DNA of 64,000 nt, taken from VRUE01 sp044867645 (GTDB taxonomy: Bacteria; Actinomycetota; Thermoleophilia; Solirubrobacterales; 70-9). Shown piece by piece: positions 34,639 through 42,638 of the stretch. The stretch spans positions 1 through 64,000 of the forward strand of contig JBIOVI010000045.1 in assembly GCA_044867645.1 (NCBI GenBank), read 5' to 3'. A program made the position numbers and the translations under genes. Numbering within the stretch: position 1 is the first letter of the stretch; the number at the start of each line of letters is the position of its first letter. A model generated the notes under the pieces. It was not told the origin of the DNA and made no database searches. It saw nothing but the letters and a program-made list of their open reading frames with translations.

Positions 34639-36062
34639 CAGAAGTCAGGCCCCGCGCTGACGGCGTCTTCGAGCGGCGGCCCTTCGCCGGCGGGCTGCTC
34701 GACCGGCCTCTCGTGGCCGCTGTGATCGGCGAATTTCGGGAAGCGATCGAGGAAGACCAATTTCGGCGAGCCGATCGGCCCGTTCCTATGCTTGGCGATG
34801 ATCACGTCGGCCAGCCCGTCGGGCTCATCTTCAGGATCGCGGTAGTAGTCCTCGCGATAGAGAAAGGCAACGACGTCGGCGTCCTGCTCGATCGATCCGG
34901 ACTCGCGCAGGTCCGAGAGCATCGGCTTTGGCGGATGACGCTGCTCGGGGGCGCGGGAGAGCTGGGAGATCGCCAGCACCGGTACCTCCAGCTCACGAGC
35001 GAGGATCTTCAGGCCACGGCTCATCTGGCCGACCTGCTCTACCCGGTTGGCGCGGGGGTCGTCGGCGCGCATCAGCTGTAGGTAGTCGACGATCACCAGG
35101 CCGAGCCCCCCCTGATCCTGGGTCTGCGCGTGCAGGCGCCGCGCCTTTGCCCGCAGGTCGAGCAGGCCGAGGTCGGAGGAGTCGTCGAACCACAGCGGCG
35201 CCTCCTCCAGCTCGTTGCAGGCTCGCACCACCTTGGGCCAGTCCTTCTGCGCGACTTGGCCCTTGCGCAGCTTGTCTCCGGAGATCCGCGCCCGGCAGGC
35301 GATGAAGCGCTGCGCCAGCTCCACCTCCGACATCTCCAAGGAGAAGAAGGCGACAGGCATCTGGCGCTTCACCGCCACGTTCTCGGCGATGTTGGCGACG
35401 ATCGCGCTCTTCCCCATCGCCGGCCGCGCGGCGACGATGATCAGGTTGCCGGGCTGGAAGCCGCCCGTGATCGCGTCGATATCGCGGAAGCCGGAGGGAG
35501 TGCCGGTCAGCTCGAGCTCGCCGGTCGAGAGCTTCTCCAGCCGGTCGACCTCGTCGTGGAGAATCTCCGAGAGCAGGCGGAAGTCGCTTGCCTGCTCTTT
35601 GTGGGCGACGTCGAAGAGCAGCTTCTCGGCCCGCTCGGAGAGTTCGCGCGGCTCGCCGTCGCGCTCGTGCACCCAGCCCTGGATCTCCTGTCCGGCACCG
35701 AGCAGGCGCCGCAACAGCGAGTTCTGCTGGACGATCTCGGCATAGTGCTTGGCGTTGCCGGCCGCCGGCACCTTGGCGGCCAGCTCGGAGACGTAGTGCT
35801 TGCCCCCCGCCGCGTCGATCTCGTTGCGCTGGACCAGTGCCTCGCTGACGCTGAGCTCGTCGACGGGCTTGGAGGCGGCGTAGAGGTCATGGGCACAGCG
35901 GAAGATCGCCGCGTGCTTCTCGAGGTAGAAGTCTTCGGCGTTGAGCTTGACCTCGTCGATGACGCGGCTCAGCGCCGGCTCGGCGACCAGCATCGCCCCC
36001 AGCACCGACTCCTCAGCCTCGATGTTCTGGGGCGGAACGTGGGTTGCGGATGGCTGGGGCAT
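34638..36062 (-). CDS. dnaB: Replicative DNA helicase DnaB
   Basis: Hexameric 5'-3' helicase of the replication fork, 474 residues. The N-terminal DnaB domain (NIEAEESVLGAML) is followed by the RecA-like domain with Walker A AARPAMGKSAIVANIAEN, FFSLEMSEVELAQRF and the H4-type IVDYLQLMR. Beyond the DExD-like ISQLSRAPEQRH loop it ends with a short proline-rich tail. ATG at 36062 is the family start. The stop overlaps the start of the loader gene downstream. Confidence 0.97.
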   Translation of the reverse strand: MPQPSATHVPPQNIEAEESVLGAMLVAEPALSRVIDEVKLNAEDFYLEKHAAIFRCAHDLYAASKPVDELSVSEALVQRNEIDAAGGKHYVSELAAKVPAAGNAKHYAEIVQQNSLLRRLLGAGQEIQGWVHERDGEPRELSERAEKLLFDVAHKEQASDFRLLSEILHDEVDRLEKLSTGELELTGTPSGFRDIDAITGGFQPGNLIIVAARPAMGKSAIVANIAENVAVKRQMPVAFFSLEMSEVELAQRFIACRARISGDKLRKGQVAQKDWPKVVRACNELEEAPLWFDDSSDLGLLDLRAKARRLHAQTQDQGGLGLVIVDYLQLMRADDPRANRVEQVGQMSRGLKILARELEVPVLAISQLSRAPEQRHPPKPMLSDLRESGSIEQDADVVAFLYREDYYRDPEDEPDGLADVIIAKHRNGPIGSPKLVFLDRFPKFADHSGHERPVEQPAGEGPPLEDAVSAGPDF

Positions 36063-36242
36063 CTAGGTTCTAGTTAAGGGGAGCCGGCGGCGGATTTCCC
36101 ACCCGCTCCAAGCAAACCAGAGCGTGGCCCCAGCGTCGGAAGCGTGTCTGCAATTGGCGAAGGAATCTTCCGGGCGAAAGTCGTTGCAGAAATTTTTCAC
36201 TGCGCGCGGCACGTGCGACACCGAAGCTTTTAGGCTGCAATC

Positions 36243-36512
36243 ATGGAGGCGATGAGGGAGCGCTGGACAGACGACCGGATGGACGACCTCAACGGGAAGG
36301 TCGACGTTCTGCGGACGGAGATGAAGACCGAATTCGCCGCGGTTCGGGGCGAGATGAACAGGGGCTTCGACAAGATCGACGAACGCTTCGAGAAAGTCGA
36401 CGAGCGCTTCGAAGCAATGATGGACCGCCTCTACTCGATGCAGCGCACGATGATCCAGTTCTGCGGCGTTGCTCTAGCTGCCCTGTTCGGGTTTATCGCT
36501 ACTCAGATATAG
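36243..36512 (+). CDS. Small coiled-coil protein with C-terminal membrane anchor
   Basis: 89 residues: a heptad-patterned helix (DLNGKVDVLRTEMKTEFAAVRG... DERFEKVDERFEAMMD) ending in one hydrophobic helix (FCGVALAALFGFIATQI). This is the layout of small membrane-anchored coiled-coil proteins of unknown role. An ATG at 36252 is an alternative start. It is the only plus-strand gene in the replication cluster and its 3' end overlaps the convergent membrane protein by ten bases. Confidence 0.7.
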   Translation: MEAMRERWTDDRMDDLNGKVDVLRTEMKTEFAAVRGEMNRGFDKIDERFEKVDERFEAMMDRLYSMQRTMIQFCGVALAALFGFIATQI

Positions 36513-37204
36513 GACTCGGGCGGCGGGATCTGCCCGGCCGCCGTCTGTCGCTGCTCGCCGCGGCGCAGCATGCGCTGGGTGAGGATCGCGATGCTGAGGG
36601 TCGCCGTCGCACCGAGGCTGAGCTGGACGCTGAGCAGACCCTCGCGGGTCCAGTAGACGTCGCGTAGGTCGAGCAACAGCGCCGCCTCGTCGAAGGTGAG
36701 CCCCATGCCGGCGCCCATCGGGATCGCCAGACGGTCCTCGAGGGCGTCGTTGTCGGTCAGCAATGCCGCAGTGCCGGAGCTGAAGGCGAGCAGGATGCCG
36801 GGAACGAAGTGATGGATATGACGGCCACCGACCCGCACGTTTTCGAATGGCCACCAGCGGTCGCGAATCCCCCAAGTCGAGATTCGCACCAGCGCGAAGG
36901 CGCCGAGGAAGCCGGCAAGTAGGTTGAAGAGGACCGTCTCGCTACGCGGCGTTGCTGCGTAGCCGCTGACCGCGACATTGACCGTGTCGAGCGCTGCCGC
37001 TGGCGCCGCCTCTACCAGCGCCCCACCGTCATGTGGATCGTGGGTGCGGCGTCGCAACATCCGGGCGAACTGACCCGCAAGCACCGTCCCGGCCCCGCTC
37101 AGGGCGACTGCGGCTAGCGCTACCGTGGCCCGCTCCGATCGCGCCCAGCCGAACCGCGTCCTCGCTCTGGCGCGGCGCGTCAGCCGAGTGGGAAAACCCC
37201 GCAG
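36503..37204 (-). CDS. Integral membrane protein, likely translated from a CTG start
   Basis: About 233 residues, several membrane helices, with a conspicuous RHIHHFVPG motif and a long loop (DEAALLLDLRDVYWTREGLLSVQ). No catalytic family is recognised. The usual start codons would begin at GTG 37084, cutting into a hydrophobic helix. In frame, the protein extends to a CTG at 37202-37204 directly after the rplI stop, with GAGGAG (37211-37216) six bases upstream, and adds an arginine-rich segment plus an intact first helix. Follows rplI, so likely cotranscribed with the ribosomal genes. Confidence 0.72.
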   Translation of the reverse strand: MRGFPTRLTRRARARTRFGWARSERATVALAAVALSGAGTVLAGQFARMLRRRTHDPHDGGALVEAAPAAALDTVNVAVSGYAATPRSETVLFNLLAGFLGAFALVRISTWGIRDRWWPFENVRVGGRHIHHFVPGILLAFSSGTAALLTDNDALEDRLAIPMGAGMGLTFDEAALLLDLRDVYWTREGLLSVQLSLGATATLSIAILTQRMLRRGEQRQTAAGQIPPPESYI

Positions 37205-37660
37205 CTAGCTCTCCTCGGCGGCGATGATCGTCTTAACCGTGGCGACCGTGCCATCGGCCAGCTCGATCTCCACCATATGAGTGCCGATCTCCCTGAGCGG
37301 CTGCTCGAGGCGGACTTTGCGGCGATCGATGCGCAGGTCGCGTGCCTCGCGGATCGCGTCGACGATCTCCTTGGCGCCGACTGAGCCGAACAGCTTGCCG
37401 CCGTCGTCTGCCCGCTGTTGGATCGTCAGCACCGTCTTGGAGAGCAAAGAGGCCGCCTGCTCTTCCCGCTCCGCCCGCGCCCGCTCGGCCTTTTCGGCCG
37501 CTGCCTGACGCTGCTGGGCCTGCTCCAGCGCACCGGGGGTAGCCGGCGCCGCGAGCTTGCGAGGTATCAGATAGTTGCGCAGGTAGCCGGGGGACACGTC
37601 GACCGGTTCGCCGCGCTGCCCGAGGCTCTCGACGTCCTCGAGAAGGATGGCCTGAGCCAT
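37205..37660 (-). CDS. rplI: 50S ribosomal protein L9
   Basis: 151 residues. N-terminal domain MAQAILLEDVESLGQRGEPV with the conserved GYLRNYLIPRKLA, a long connecting helix rich in Ala/Glu/Arg, and a C-terminal domain with LFGSVGAKEIVDAI. Start overlaps the rpsR stop, an operonic arrangement. Confidence 0.97.
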   Translation of the reverse strand: MAQAILLEDVESLGQRGEPVDVSPGYLRNYLIPRKLAAPATPGALEQAQQRQAAAEKAERARAEREEQAASLLSKTVLTIQQRADDGGKLFGSVGAKEIVDAIREARDLRIDRRKVRLEQPLREIGTHMVEIELADGTVATVKTIIAAEES

Positions 37661-37929
37661 CAGCGCTCTCCGACGTAAGGCAGCAGGGCGATCTCGCGCG
37701 CCCGCTTGACCGCCACCGAGAGCTGCCGCTGGTGCTTGCGCGAAAGCCCCGTTACGCGCCGCCCACGCGTCTTCCCCTTATCGGAGAGGAAGCGACGCAG
37801 GAGGTTGAGGTCCTTGTAATCGACCGCGTCGGAGTTGATGCGCGTGTATTTACGGGGACGCACTCGCTCGGCCCCGCGTCGTCCCCGACGCGGACCTGCT
37901 GCAGCTCCGTTCTCTCTTTGCCGTGCCAT
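37660..37929 (-). CDS. rpsR: 30S ribosomal protein S18
   Basis: 89 residues with the core S18 sequence YKDLNLLRRFLSDKGKTRGRRVTGLSRKHQRQL and C-terminal IALLPYVGER. No zinc cysteines are present, so this is the cysteine-less form. It lies in the rpsF-ssb-rpsR-rplI order seen in many bacteria. Confidence 0.97.
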   Translation of the reverse strand: MARQRENGAAAGPRRGRRGAERVRPRKYTRINSDAVDYKDLNLLRRFLSDKGKTRGRRVTGLSRKHQRQLSVAVKRAREIALLPYVGER

Positions 37930-37958
37930 AAGCGGCCCGGGATGCTACAGACCTTCCC

Positions 37959-38432
37959 TTAGAAGGGGATGTCGTCGTCCCCGCTGCCACCACTGCCAGC
38001 CGGGGCACCCTCGTAATCGGAGGTGTCAGCCGGCGTGTCGCTCTGGGGAGTGAAGCCGTTGCCATTGCCGCCGCCCCCATTGCCGTCGTCGCGCGAGCCG
38101 AGAAACTGAACGGAGTTGGCGACGATCTGTACGGCCTGCCGTTTGCCGCTGCCGTCTTTGGCCTCCCACTCACGCCAATCGAGCCGCCCTTCGATTGCCA
38201 CCGGTCGGCCCTTCGACAAGTAGTTGGCGCAGTTCTCCCCCTGGGCTCCCCAGACGGTGACGTTGAAGTAGTTGGGCTTGTCGACCCATTCGCCGGTCTG
38301 ACCGTCCTTGCGGCGGCTGTTGACCGCGACCCTCAGCTCGCAGACCGACGTGCCACCTCCCGTGCTGCGCAGTTCTGGGTCCTGGGTCAGATTCCCGGTG
38401 ATGACCACCACGTTGATATTCGAAGCCGCCAC
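37959..38432 (-). CDS. ssb: Single-stranded DNA-binding protein
   Basis: 157 residues: an OB-fold domain (NVVVITGNLTQDPELR, YFNVTVWGAQGENCANYL, GRLDWREWEAKDG), a glycine-rich linker and the C-terminal DDDIPF partner-binding tip. GTG 38432 is chosen as start because GAGGAG lies eight bases upstream; a GTG at 38441 is directly adjacent to that site and too close. Confidence 0.95.
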   Translation of the reverse strand: MAASNINVVVITGNLTQDPELRSTGGGTSVCELRVAVNSRRKDGQTGEWVDKPNYFNVTVWGAQGENCANYLSKGRPVAIEGRLDWREWEAKDGSGKRQAVQIVANSVQFLGSRDDGNGGGGNGNGFTPQSDTPADTSDYEGAPAGSGGSGDDDIPF

Positions 38433-38528
38433 GGCTCTCACTCCTCAAGATCGCTTATTGAGACTCCAGTCTAAGAGCGCCGGCGGCGCAACTCTCCCCC
38501 TCAAATCCGGAATCTGCGGAAAAGGGGG

Positions 38529-39071
38529 CTACTCGGAGGAGCCCGGAGGCTCGCCCTCGGCGCTCTCAGCCGGAGGCTCGGGAGCCTCGGACTCGGCGGG
38601 GGGCTCAGGCTCGGCAGGCTCAGGCTCAGGGGTCTCGGTCTCAGCCGGAGGCTCGGCGACAGCGGTCGGGGCAGCGGCCTCAGGCGCGGCCTCGGCCGGC
38701 GCTTGGGGAGCGGCAGCTTCGGGGGGTCGCTCGCGCGACGCGCCAGGACCGGGAGCGCTGGTGGCCGGCGGAACTGTCACCGGCGTGTTGGCGTCGACTT
38801 TGAAGATGCGGAAGCGGAGCACGCCATCGGTGATCTTCAGGTTGTGGCCGAGTTGCTCGAGCAGCTCGGTTGGCGCCTCGAAGCGGAACCAGCGATAGTC
38901 GGCCTCATTGCGCTGCGCTATCTCATAGGCCAGCTTGCGCAGGCCCCAGTTGTTCTCGTGCTTGAGCGTTCCGCCGGCCTCGATCTGGCTCTTCGCCTCG
39001 TTGGCCACGCCATCGCGTCCCGCGGCGTCCCGCCCGGGATCCAGCATCAGAACCAGCTCGTATTCGCGCAT
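38529..39071 (-). CDS. rpsF: 30S ribosomal protein S6 with long acidic tail
   Basis: The first about 95 residues are a normal S6 domain (MREYELVLMLDPGRDAAGRD, GLRKLAYEIAQRNEADY, LKITDGVLRFRIFKV). The remaining about 85 residues are a Pro/Ala/Glu-rich repeat-like tail ending in EGEPPGSSE, nearly doubling the usual length. ATG 39071 is the family start. First gene of the minus-strand rpsF-ssb-rpsR-rplI cluster. Confidence 0.93.
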   Translation of the reverse strand: MREYELVLMLDPGRDAAGRDGVANEAKSQIEAGGTLKHENNWGLRKLAYEIAQRNEADYRWFRFEAPTELLEQLGHNLKITDGVLRFRIFKVDANTPVTVPPATSAPGPGASRERPPEAAAPQAPAEAAPEAAAPTAVAEPPAETETPEPEPAEPEPPAESEAPEPPAESAEGEPPGSSE

Positions 39072-39178
39072 TGCCGCCAAAACGGCGTCGGACTATAGCC
39101 GCCCCCGGACGCGGGAGCCCAGCCGCATCCATATCCGATTCTCTGCGGCTGGGCGGGAGCAGAGGAGGAGGCGCCCGG

Positions 39179-39727
39179 CTAGTGCGGAGCGAACTCCATC
39201 GAGCCGTCGTCGGGCGGTTCCGATGGGGATGGAGGCGGCGGAGGAGCGGATTCGGGTATCGGCGGCGGTGTTGACACTGCCGCTTCAGGCGGCACGACGG
39301 ACGGTTCGGACGCCACGGCGGGCGGGTCCTGTCGCGTGGTGGGGGTGCCCCGCTTGGGCTGCGACCTTCTCCGGGCAGAAGGATCTCGCCGTCGGCGAGA
39401 TGGGACCTCGCCCTCCGAAGGCTCCGCCCGGCGCGAGACACCCCCACCACGCACCACCCGCCCGATGTGACTTTCCGCTCGACTGAACTTCCCCGATCGC
39501 GCTGGCGAACGCCGGTGAACAGGCGGGAACTCGCGGTCTTGCGACCCTCCCCGTGCAATCGGGACCCGCGACGGTATCGCTGTCGTTTGAGGTAGCCCCA
39601 CATCAGCGGGCAGCGGTTCGGGCACAGGTGGCTTCAGCAGCGAGGGAGCAAGCTGCAGCGCGACGAAGCCAGCAGCGACGACCGCAGCCCCCTTGGCCGC
39701 AAGCCGCCACCGAATCCGCAATCCCAT
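39179..39727 (-). CDS. Proline-rich protein with one N-terminal membrane helix
   Basis: 182 residues, unknown. N-terminal helix (about residues 10-27, AAKGAAVVAAGFVALQLAPS) followed by a low-complexity, Pro/Arg/Ser-rich exposed region and a Pro-rich C-terminus. Residues about 92-132 are encoded by a cloverleaf-like palindrome (39334-39452) and are unusually arginine-rich. The gene may be real but carries an insertion; the alternative is that only the N-terminal half is functional. Confidence 0.6.
   Translation of the reverse strand: MGLRIRWRLAAKGAAVVAAGFVALQLAPSLLKPPVPEPLPADVGLPQTTAIPSRVPIARGGSQDREFPPVHRRSPARSGKFSRAESHIGRVVRGGGVSRRAEPSEGEVPSRRRRDPSARRRSQPKRGTPTTRQDPPAVASEPSVVPPEAAVSTPPPIPESAPPPPPSPSEPPDDGSMEFAPH
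39334..39452. repeat. Cloverleaf-like nested palindrome inside a coding region
   Basis: A perfect 14-bp outer stem (GCGTGGTGGGGGTG at 39334-39347 and its complement at 39439-39452) encloses two smaller stems: CCTTCT/AGAAGG (39365-39370 and 39377-39382) and ATCTCGCC/GGCGAGAT (39383-39390 and 39394-39401). The 119-base element keeps the surrounding frame open. Confidence 0.75.
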
Positions 39728-39810
39728 AGCTGCCCAAGTTCGTAGCCAGCGCAGTTCTCCCCCAGCTCTCCGGAGATCGCCGAGTTGCGCGAGACGGCCC
39801 CGGCCCCTAC

Positions 39811-41280
39811 CTAAGCAACCGCTTCGCGCAACTCATCGATGTCCCGCAGCTGTGCATCGACCCAATCCCCAGGATTGCGGGCGTAGATGATCTCCTTCAG
39901 GTGCTGCGATCGCACGCGCCGCTCCTCGGGGTCCATGGTCAGCGCCCGGTAGATCGCGTCGGCTTGATCCTGGATGTCGAACGGGTTGACGGAGAGGACG
40001 CAGTCGGCCAGCTCCTCGTGCGAGCCGGTGTTCTCGGAGAGCATCAGCACGCCATCGCGGGTATTGACGGCCGGTGCCTCCTTGGCGACCAGATTCATGC
40101 CGTCGAAGATCGAGTTGACCATCAGCAGATCGAAGTGCTTATAGCGAGCGACCGCCTCGGGGAAGTTCTCGTAGATCTTCAGGTCGATCGGCATCCAGTC
40201 GGTAGTGCCATGGCGATGGTTGACGACCGCGACGAGGGCCTCGATCCGTTCCAGGTACTCGGCGTACTCGGGCACGTCCTGGCGCGAGGGCTGCAGGTGG
40301 GCGATGAAGGTCACCTTCTCGCGGAACTCGGGGTGCTGGGTGAGGAAGGTGTCGAAGGCAGTGAAGCCGCGCAGCACGTTCTTGGATAGGTCGGCCCGGT
40401 CGACGCGGATGATCAGGTGCTCGCGGCGGCGCTCCAGGACCTCGCGCTCGGCGGCGGCGACCTCCGGCGACTCGGCTGCACGCCGCAGTCGCTCGGCGTC
40501 GATCGAGAGCGGGTAGGCGCGGGCCAGCGTCTCCCCGCCGTCATGACGGATCTGACAGCGCTCGTAGTCGACCTCCGCTTCGAGCAGTTCGTCGCAGCAG
40601 CGCAGGAAGTTGATGCAGTAGGCGTGGGTATGGAAGCCGATGATGTCGTTGGCGAGCATGCCCCGGTAGATCGCCTCCCGCATCCGGCCCGGCAAGATGC
40701 GCCAGCTGTCGGGTTGCGACCAGGGGATGTGGACGAAGTGGTGGAGGAAGGCGTCCGGGCGCTCGGCGCGGATCATCCCTGGGGCGGTGTAGAGGTGGTA
40801 GTCGTGCAGCATCACCAGCGGCCGCTCGCGGCCCTCGATCTGGCCCAGCACGGCGCGGGCGATGTCGCGGTTGACCGTCTGGTAGCCGAAGTCCCAGGCG
40901 TCGAGCTCATCCTGGCGGATGTCCGGAGCGTTGGAGAGGTCCCAGAGGTAATGCTGGATGAACCAGAGGATCGGGTTGGCGATCACGTTGTAGAAGCGCT
41001 CATAGGCTTCGGCGTCGCTGCCGACGAGCAGTACCCGGTAGTCGATTCCGTCGATCGTCAGCTCGGCCGGCCCGCCGCGCTCCTCGGAGACCGCGACGTC
41101 CTCGTCGGTCATCGCCGAGGCGATCCAGAGCGCCTCGCGGTGGGAGACGAGACCGGAGAGTGCGGTGACCAGGCCGCCGCCCCCGCGCTGCACGGTGCGC
41201 TCGCCTGCCTCGTCCCGCTCGAACTGGGCCGGCCCGCGGTTGGAGACGATGATCAGGGGATCGGAGTCGGGCATCGGCAT
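39811..41280 (-). CDS. otsA: Alpha,alpha-trehalose-phosphate synthase (GT20)
   Basis: Makes trehalose-6-phosphate from a nucleotide glucose and glucose-6-phosphate. 489 residues with the GT20 pattern: IIVSNRGPAQF and GGGGLVTALSGLV at the N-terminus, the ERFYNVIANPILWFIQHYLW region, HDYHLYTAPGMIR, HHFVHIPWSQP and, in the C-terminal half, SENTGSHEELADCVLSVNPFD. Follows the GT4 trehalose synthase gene on the same strand. No phosphatase gene is seen here. Confidence 0.95.
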   Translation of the reverse strand: MPMPDSDPLIIVSNRGPAQFERDEAGERTVQRGGGGLVTALSGLVSHREALWIASAMTDEDVAVSEERGGPAELTIDGIDYRVLLVGSDAEAYERFYNVIANPILWFIQHYLWDLSNAPDIRQDELDAWDFGYQTVNRDIARAVLGQIEGRERPLVMLHDYHLYTAPGMIRAERPDAFLHHFVHIPWSQPDSWRILPGRMREAIYRGMLANDIIGFHTHAYCINFLRCCDELLEAEVDYERCQIRHDGGETLARAYPLSIDAERLRRAAESPEVAAAEREVLERRREHLIIRVDRADLSKNVLRGFTAFDTFLTQHPEFREKVTFIAHLQPSRQDVPEYAEYLERIEALVAVVNHRHGTTDWMPIDLKIYENFPEAVARYKHFDLLMVNSIFDGMNLVAKEAPAVNTRDGVLMLSENTGSHEELADCVLSVNPFDIQDQADAIYRALTMDPEERRVRSQHLKEIIYARNPGDWVDAQLRDIDELREAVA

Positions 41281-41304
41281 CAGCCTACCCAGACCCTTCA
41301 GGCT

Positions 41305-42543
41305 CTATGTATCGAGCTCGCCGAGCAGCTGCAGCCAGTCGCGCAGCAGGCGTGGAGAGAGGAACTCGCGGCGGGCATGTTCCTTGCCCGCCCGCCCCAG
41401 TTGCTTGCCCAGCTCCGGGTCGGCGAGGATCTCGATGCAGCGCTGCGCACACTCTGACGGCGAGTCGACCAGGAAGCCGCTCTTTCCATCCTCGATCTGC
41501 AGCGGGATGCCACCGACGTTGCCGGCCACCGTCGGCCGGCCCTTCCAGAGCGCCTCGGTGACGGTCAGCCCGAAGCCCTCGCGGATCGACTTCTGCAGGC
41601 AGACGTCGGACTGCGACTGGAAGGCGTTGACCTCGATCGCGCCGACGTTGTTGAGGTTGTTGAGGATCTTGATATCGGGATCGCTGTCCGCGTACTCCAC
41701 GGTTTCTTGGAAGAAATCCCAGCCCTCGGGATCGTCGGTGGCCATCGAGCCGACCAGGGCGAGCTGTACCTCCGGCATCTCCGCGGTCACCTCGCGGTAG
41801 GCGTCGATCACCCCGATCGGGTCCTTCCAAGGGTCGAAGCGGGAGACCTGGGTAATCAGGGGGCGATCGACATCGATCCCGAACTGGTGGCAGACGAAGG
41901 CGGCGTCGTCGGGCGAGAAGGCCATGTTCTTCGGCGAGAGCGGGTCGATCGCCGGCGGGATGATGCGGATGCCGTTGTGGCCGTTGATGCCGTCCGGCAC
42001 GTAGTCGGGCATGTGCCAGACGGTGGCGTCGTACTCCTCGATCAGCGGTTGCAGCCGCGCGATCGGTGCGGGGTTTGGCTCAGAGAGGTCGATGTGGCAG
42101 CGCCAGACCCAGCTGCGGCTCTTCTCGGCCGCGCCGCGCCGCAGTCCGATCGGCTGCGGGTCGTGGACGATGATCGCGTCCCATTCGCCTTCCAGGCCTT
42201 CGGCATTGATCTTGTTGATCTCGTCGAAGAGGGCCCACTGCTCGTCGCTGAGCGTCTCCTCGGCGCCCTGCAGCGAGTTGTGAAGGAGCTTGGTGGCGTT
42301 GAAGAACTCTTCTTTGCCGAAGATCACGTGCCAGTGGGCATCCAGCCCGGCGTCGCGCATCAGCGGCACGATCGTGTAGAGGATCTCCGAGACCCCGCCG
42401 CCGAAGGCGGTGGCGCTCACGTGCAGCACGCGTTGCCCTTTGAGCGGCTCCGCCAACTCGCGGATTCGTTCGCTCAGCTCTTTGCCGGCGATGTGCGTGT
42501 AGTCGCTGAGGGACTTCTGGCCGAGGGTGACTTCTTGGAGCAC
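41305..42543 (-). CDS. treT: TreT-like trehalose synthase (GT4 glycosyltransferase)
   Basis: 412 residues, GT-B fold. The N-terminal LHVSATAFGGGVSEILYTIV and DAHWHVIFGKEEFFNATK, the acceptor-side IVHDPQPIGLR, and the donor-site C-terminal region (TVTEALWKGRPTVAGNVGG, FLVDSPSECA) match TreT, which joins NDP-glucose to glucose to give trehalose. GTG 42543 (MLQEVTLGQKSL) is preferred over the long frame from 42615, whose N-terminus is encoded by a palindrome. Neighbour of otsA. Confidence 0.88.
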   Translation of the reverse strand: MLQEVTLGQKSLSDYTHIAGKELSERIRELAEPLKGQRVLHVSATAFGGGVSEILYTIVPLMRDAGLDAHWHVIFGKEEFFNATKLLHNSLQGAEETLSDEQWALFDEINKINAEGLEGEWDAIIVHDPQPIGLRRGAAEKSRSWVWRCHIDLSEPNPAPIARLQPLIEEYDATVWHMPDYVPDGINGHNGIRIIPPAIDPLSPKNMAFSPDDAAFVCHQFGIDVDRPLITQVSRFDPWKDPIGVIDAYREVTAEMPEVQLALVGSMATDDPEGWDFFQETVEYADSDPDIKILNNLNNVGAIEVNAFQSQSDVCLQKSIREGFGLTVTEALWKGRPTVAGNVGGIPLQIEDGKSGFLVDSPSECAQRCIEILADPELGKQLGRAGKEHARREFLSPRLLRDWLQLLGELDT

Positions 42544-42595
42544 CCGCGGATTTCTACAGACACCGGCGGTTAGACAGCAGGTCCCCCCGGTTCGT

Positions 42596-42633
42596 TGAAG
42601 GGTTGGACCCCCCATGGGGGCTACAACCCTTCA
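42596..42633. repeat. 38-base nested palindrome between HtrA and TreT genes
   Basis: TGAAGGGTTG (42596-42605) and CAACCCTTCA (42624-42633) enclose CCCCCATGGGGG (42609-42620). It lies a few bases after the HtrA stop on the minus strand. No T tract follows, so a simple terminator is not certain. Confidence 0.6.
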
Positions 42634-42638
42634 TTGAC

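Noticed and set aside
42544..42615. Longer TreT N-terminus
   Set aside because: Encoded by the nested palindrome and unlike TreT homologues.
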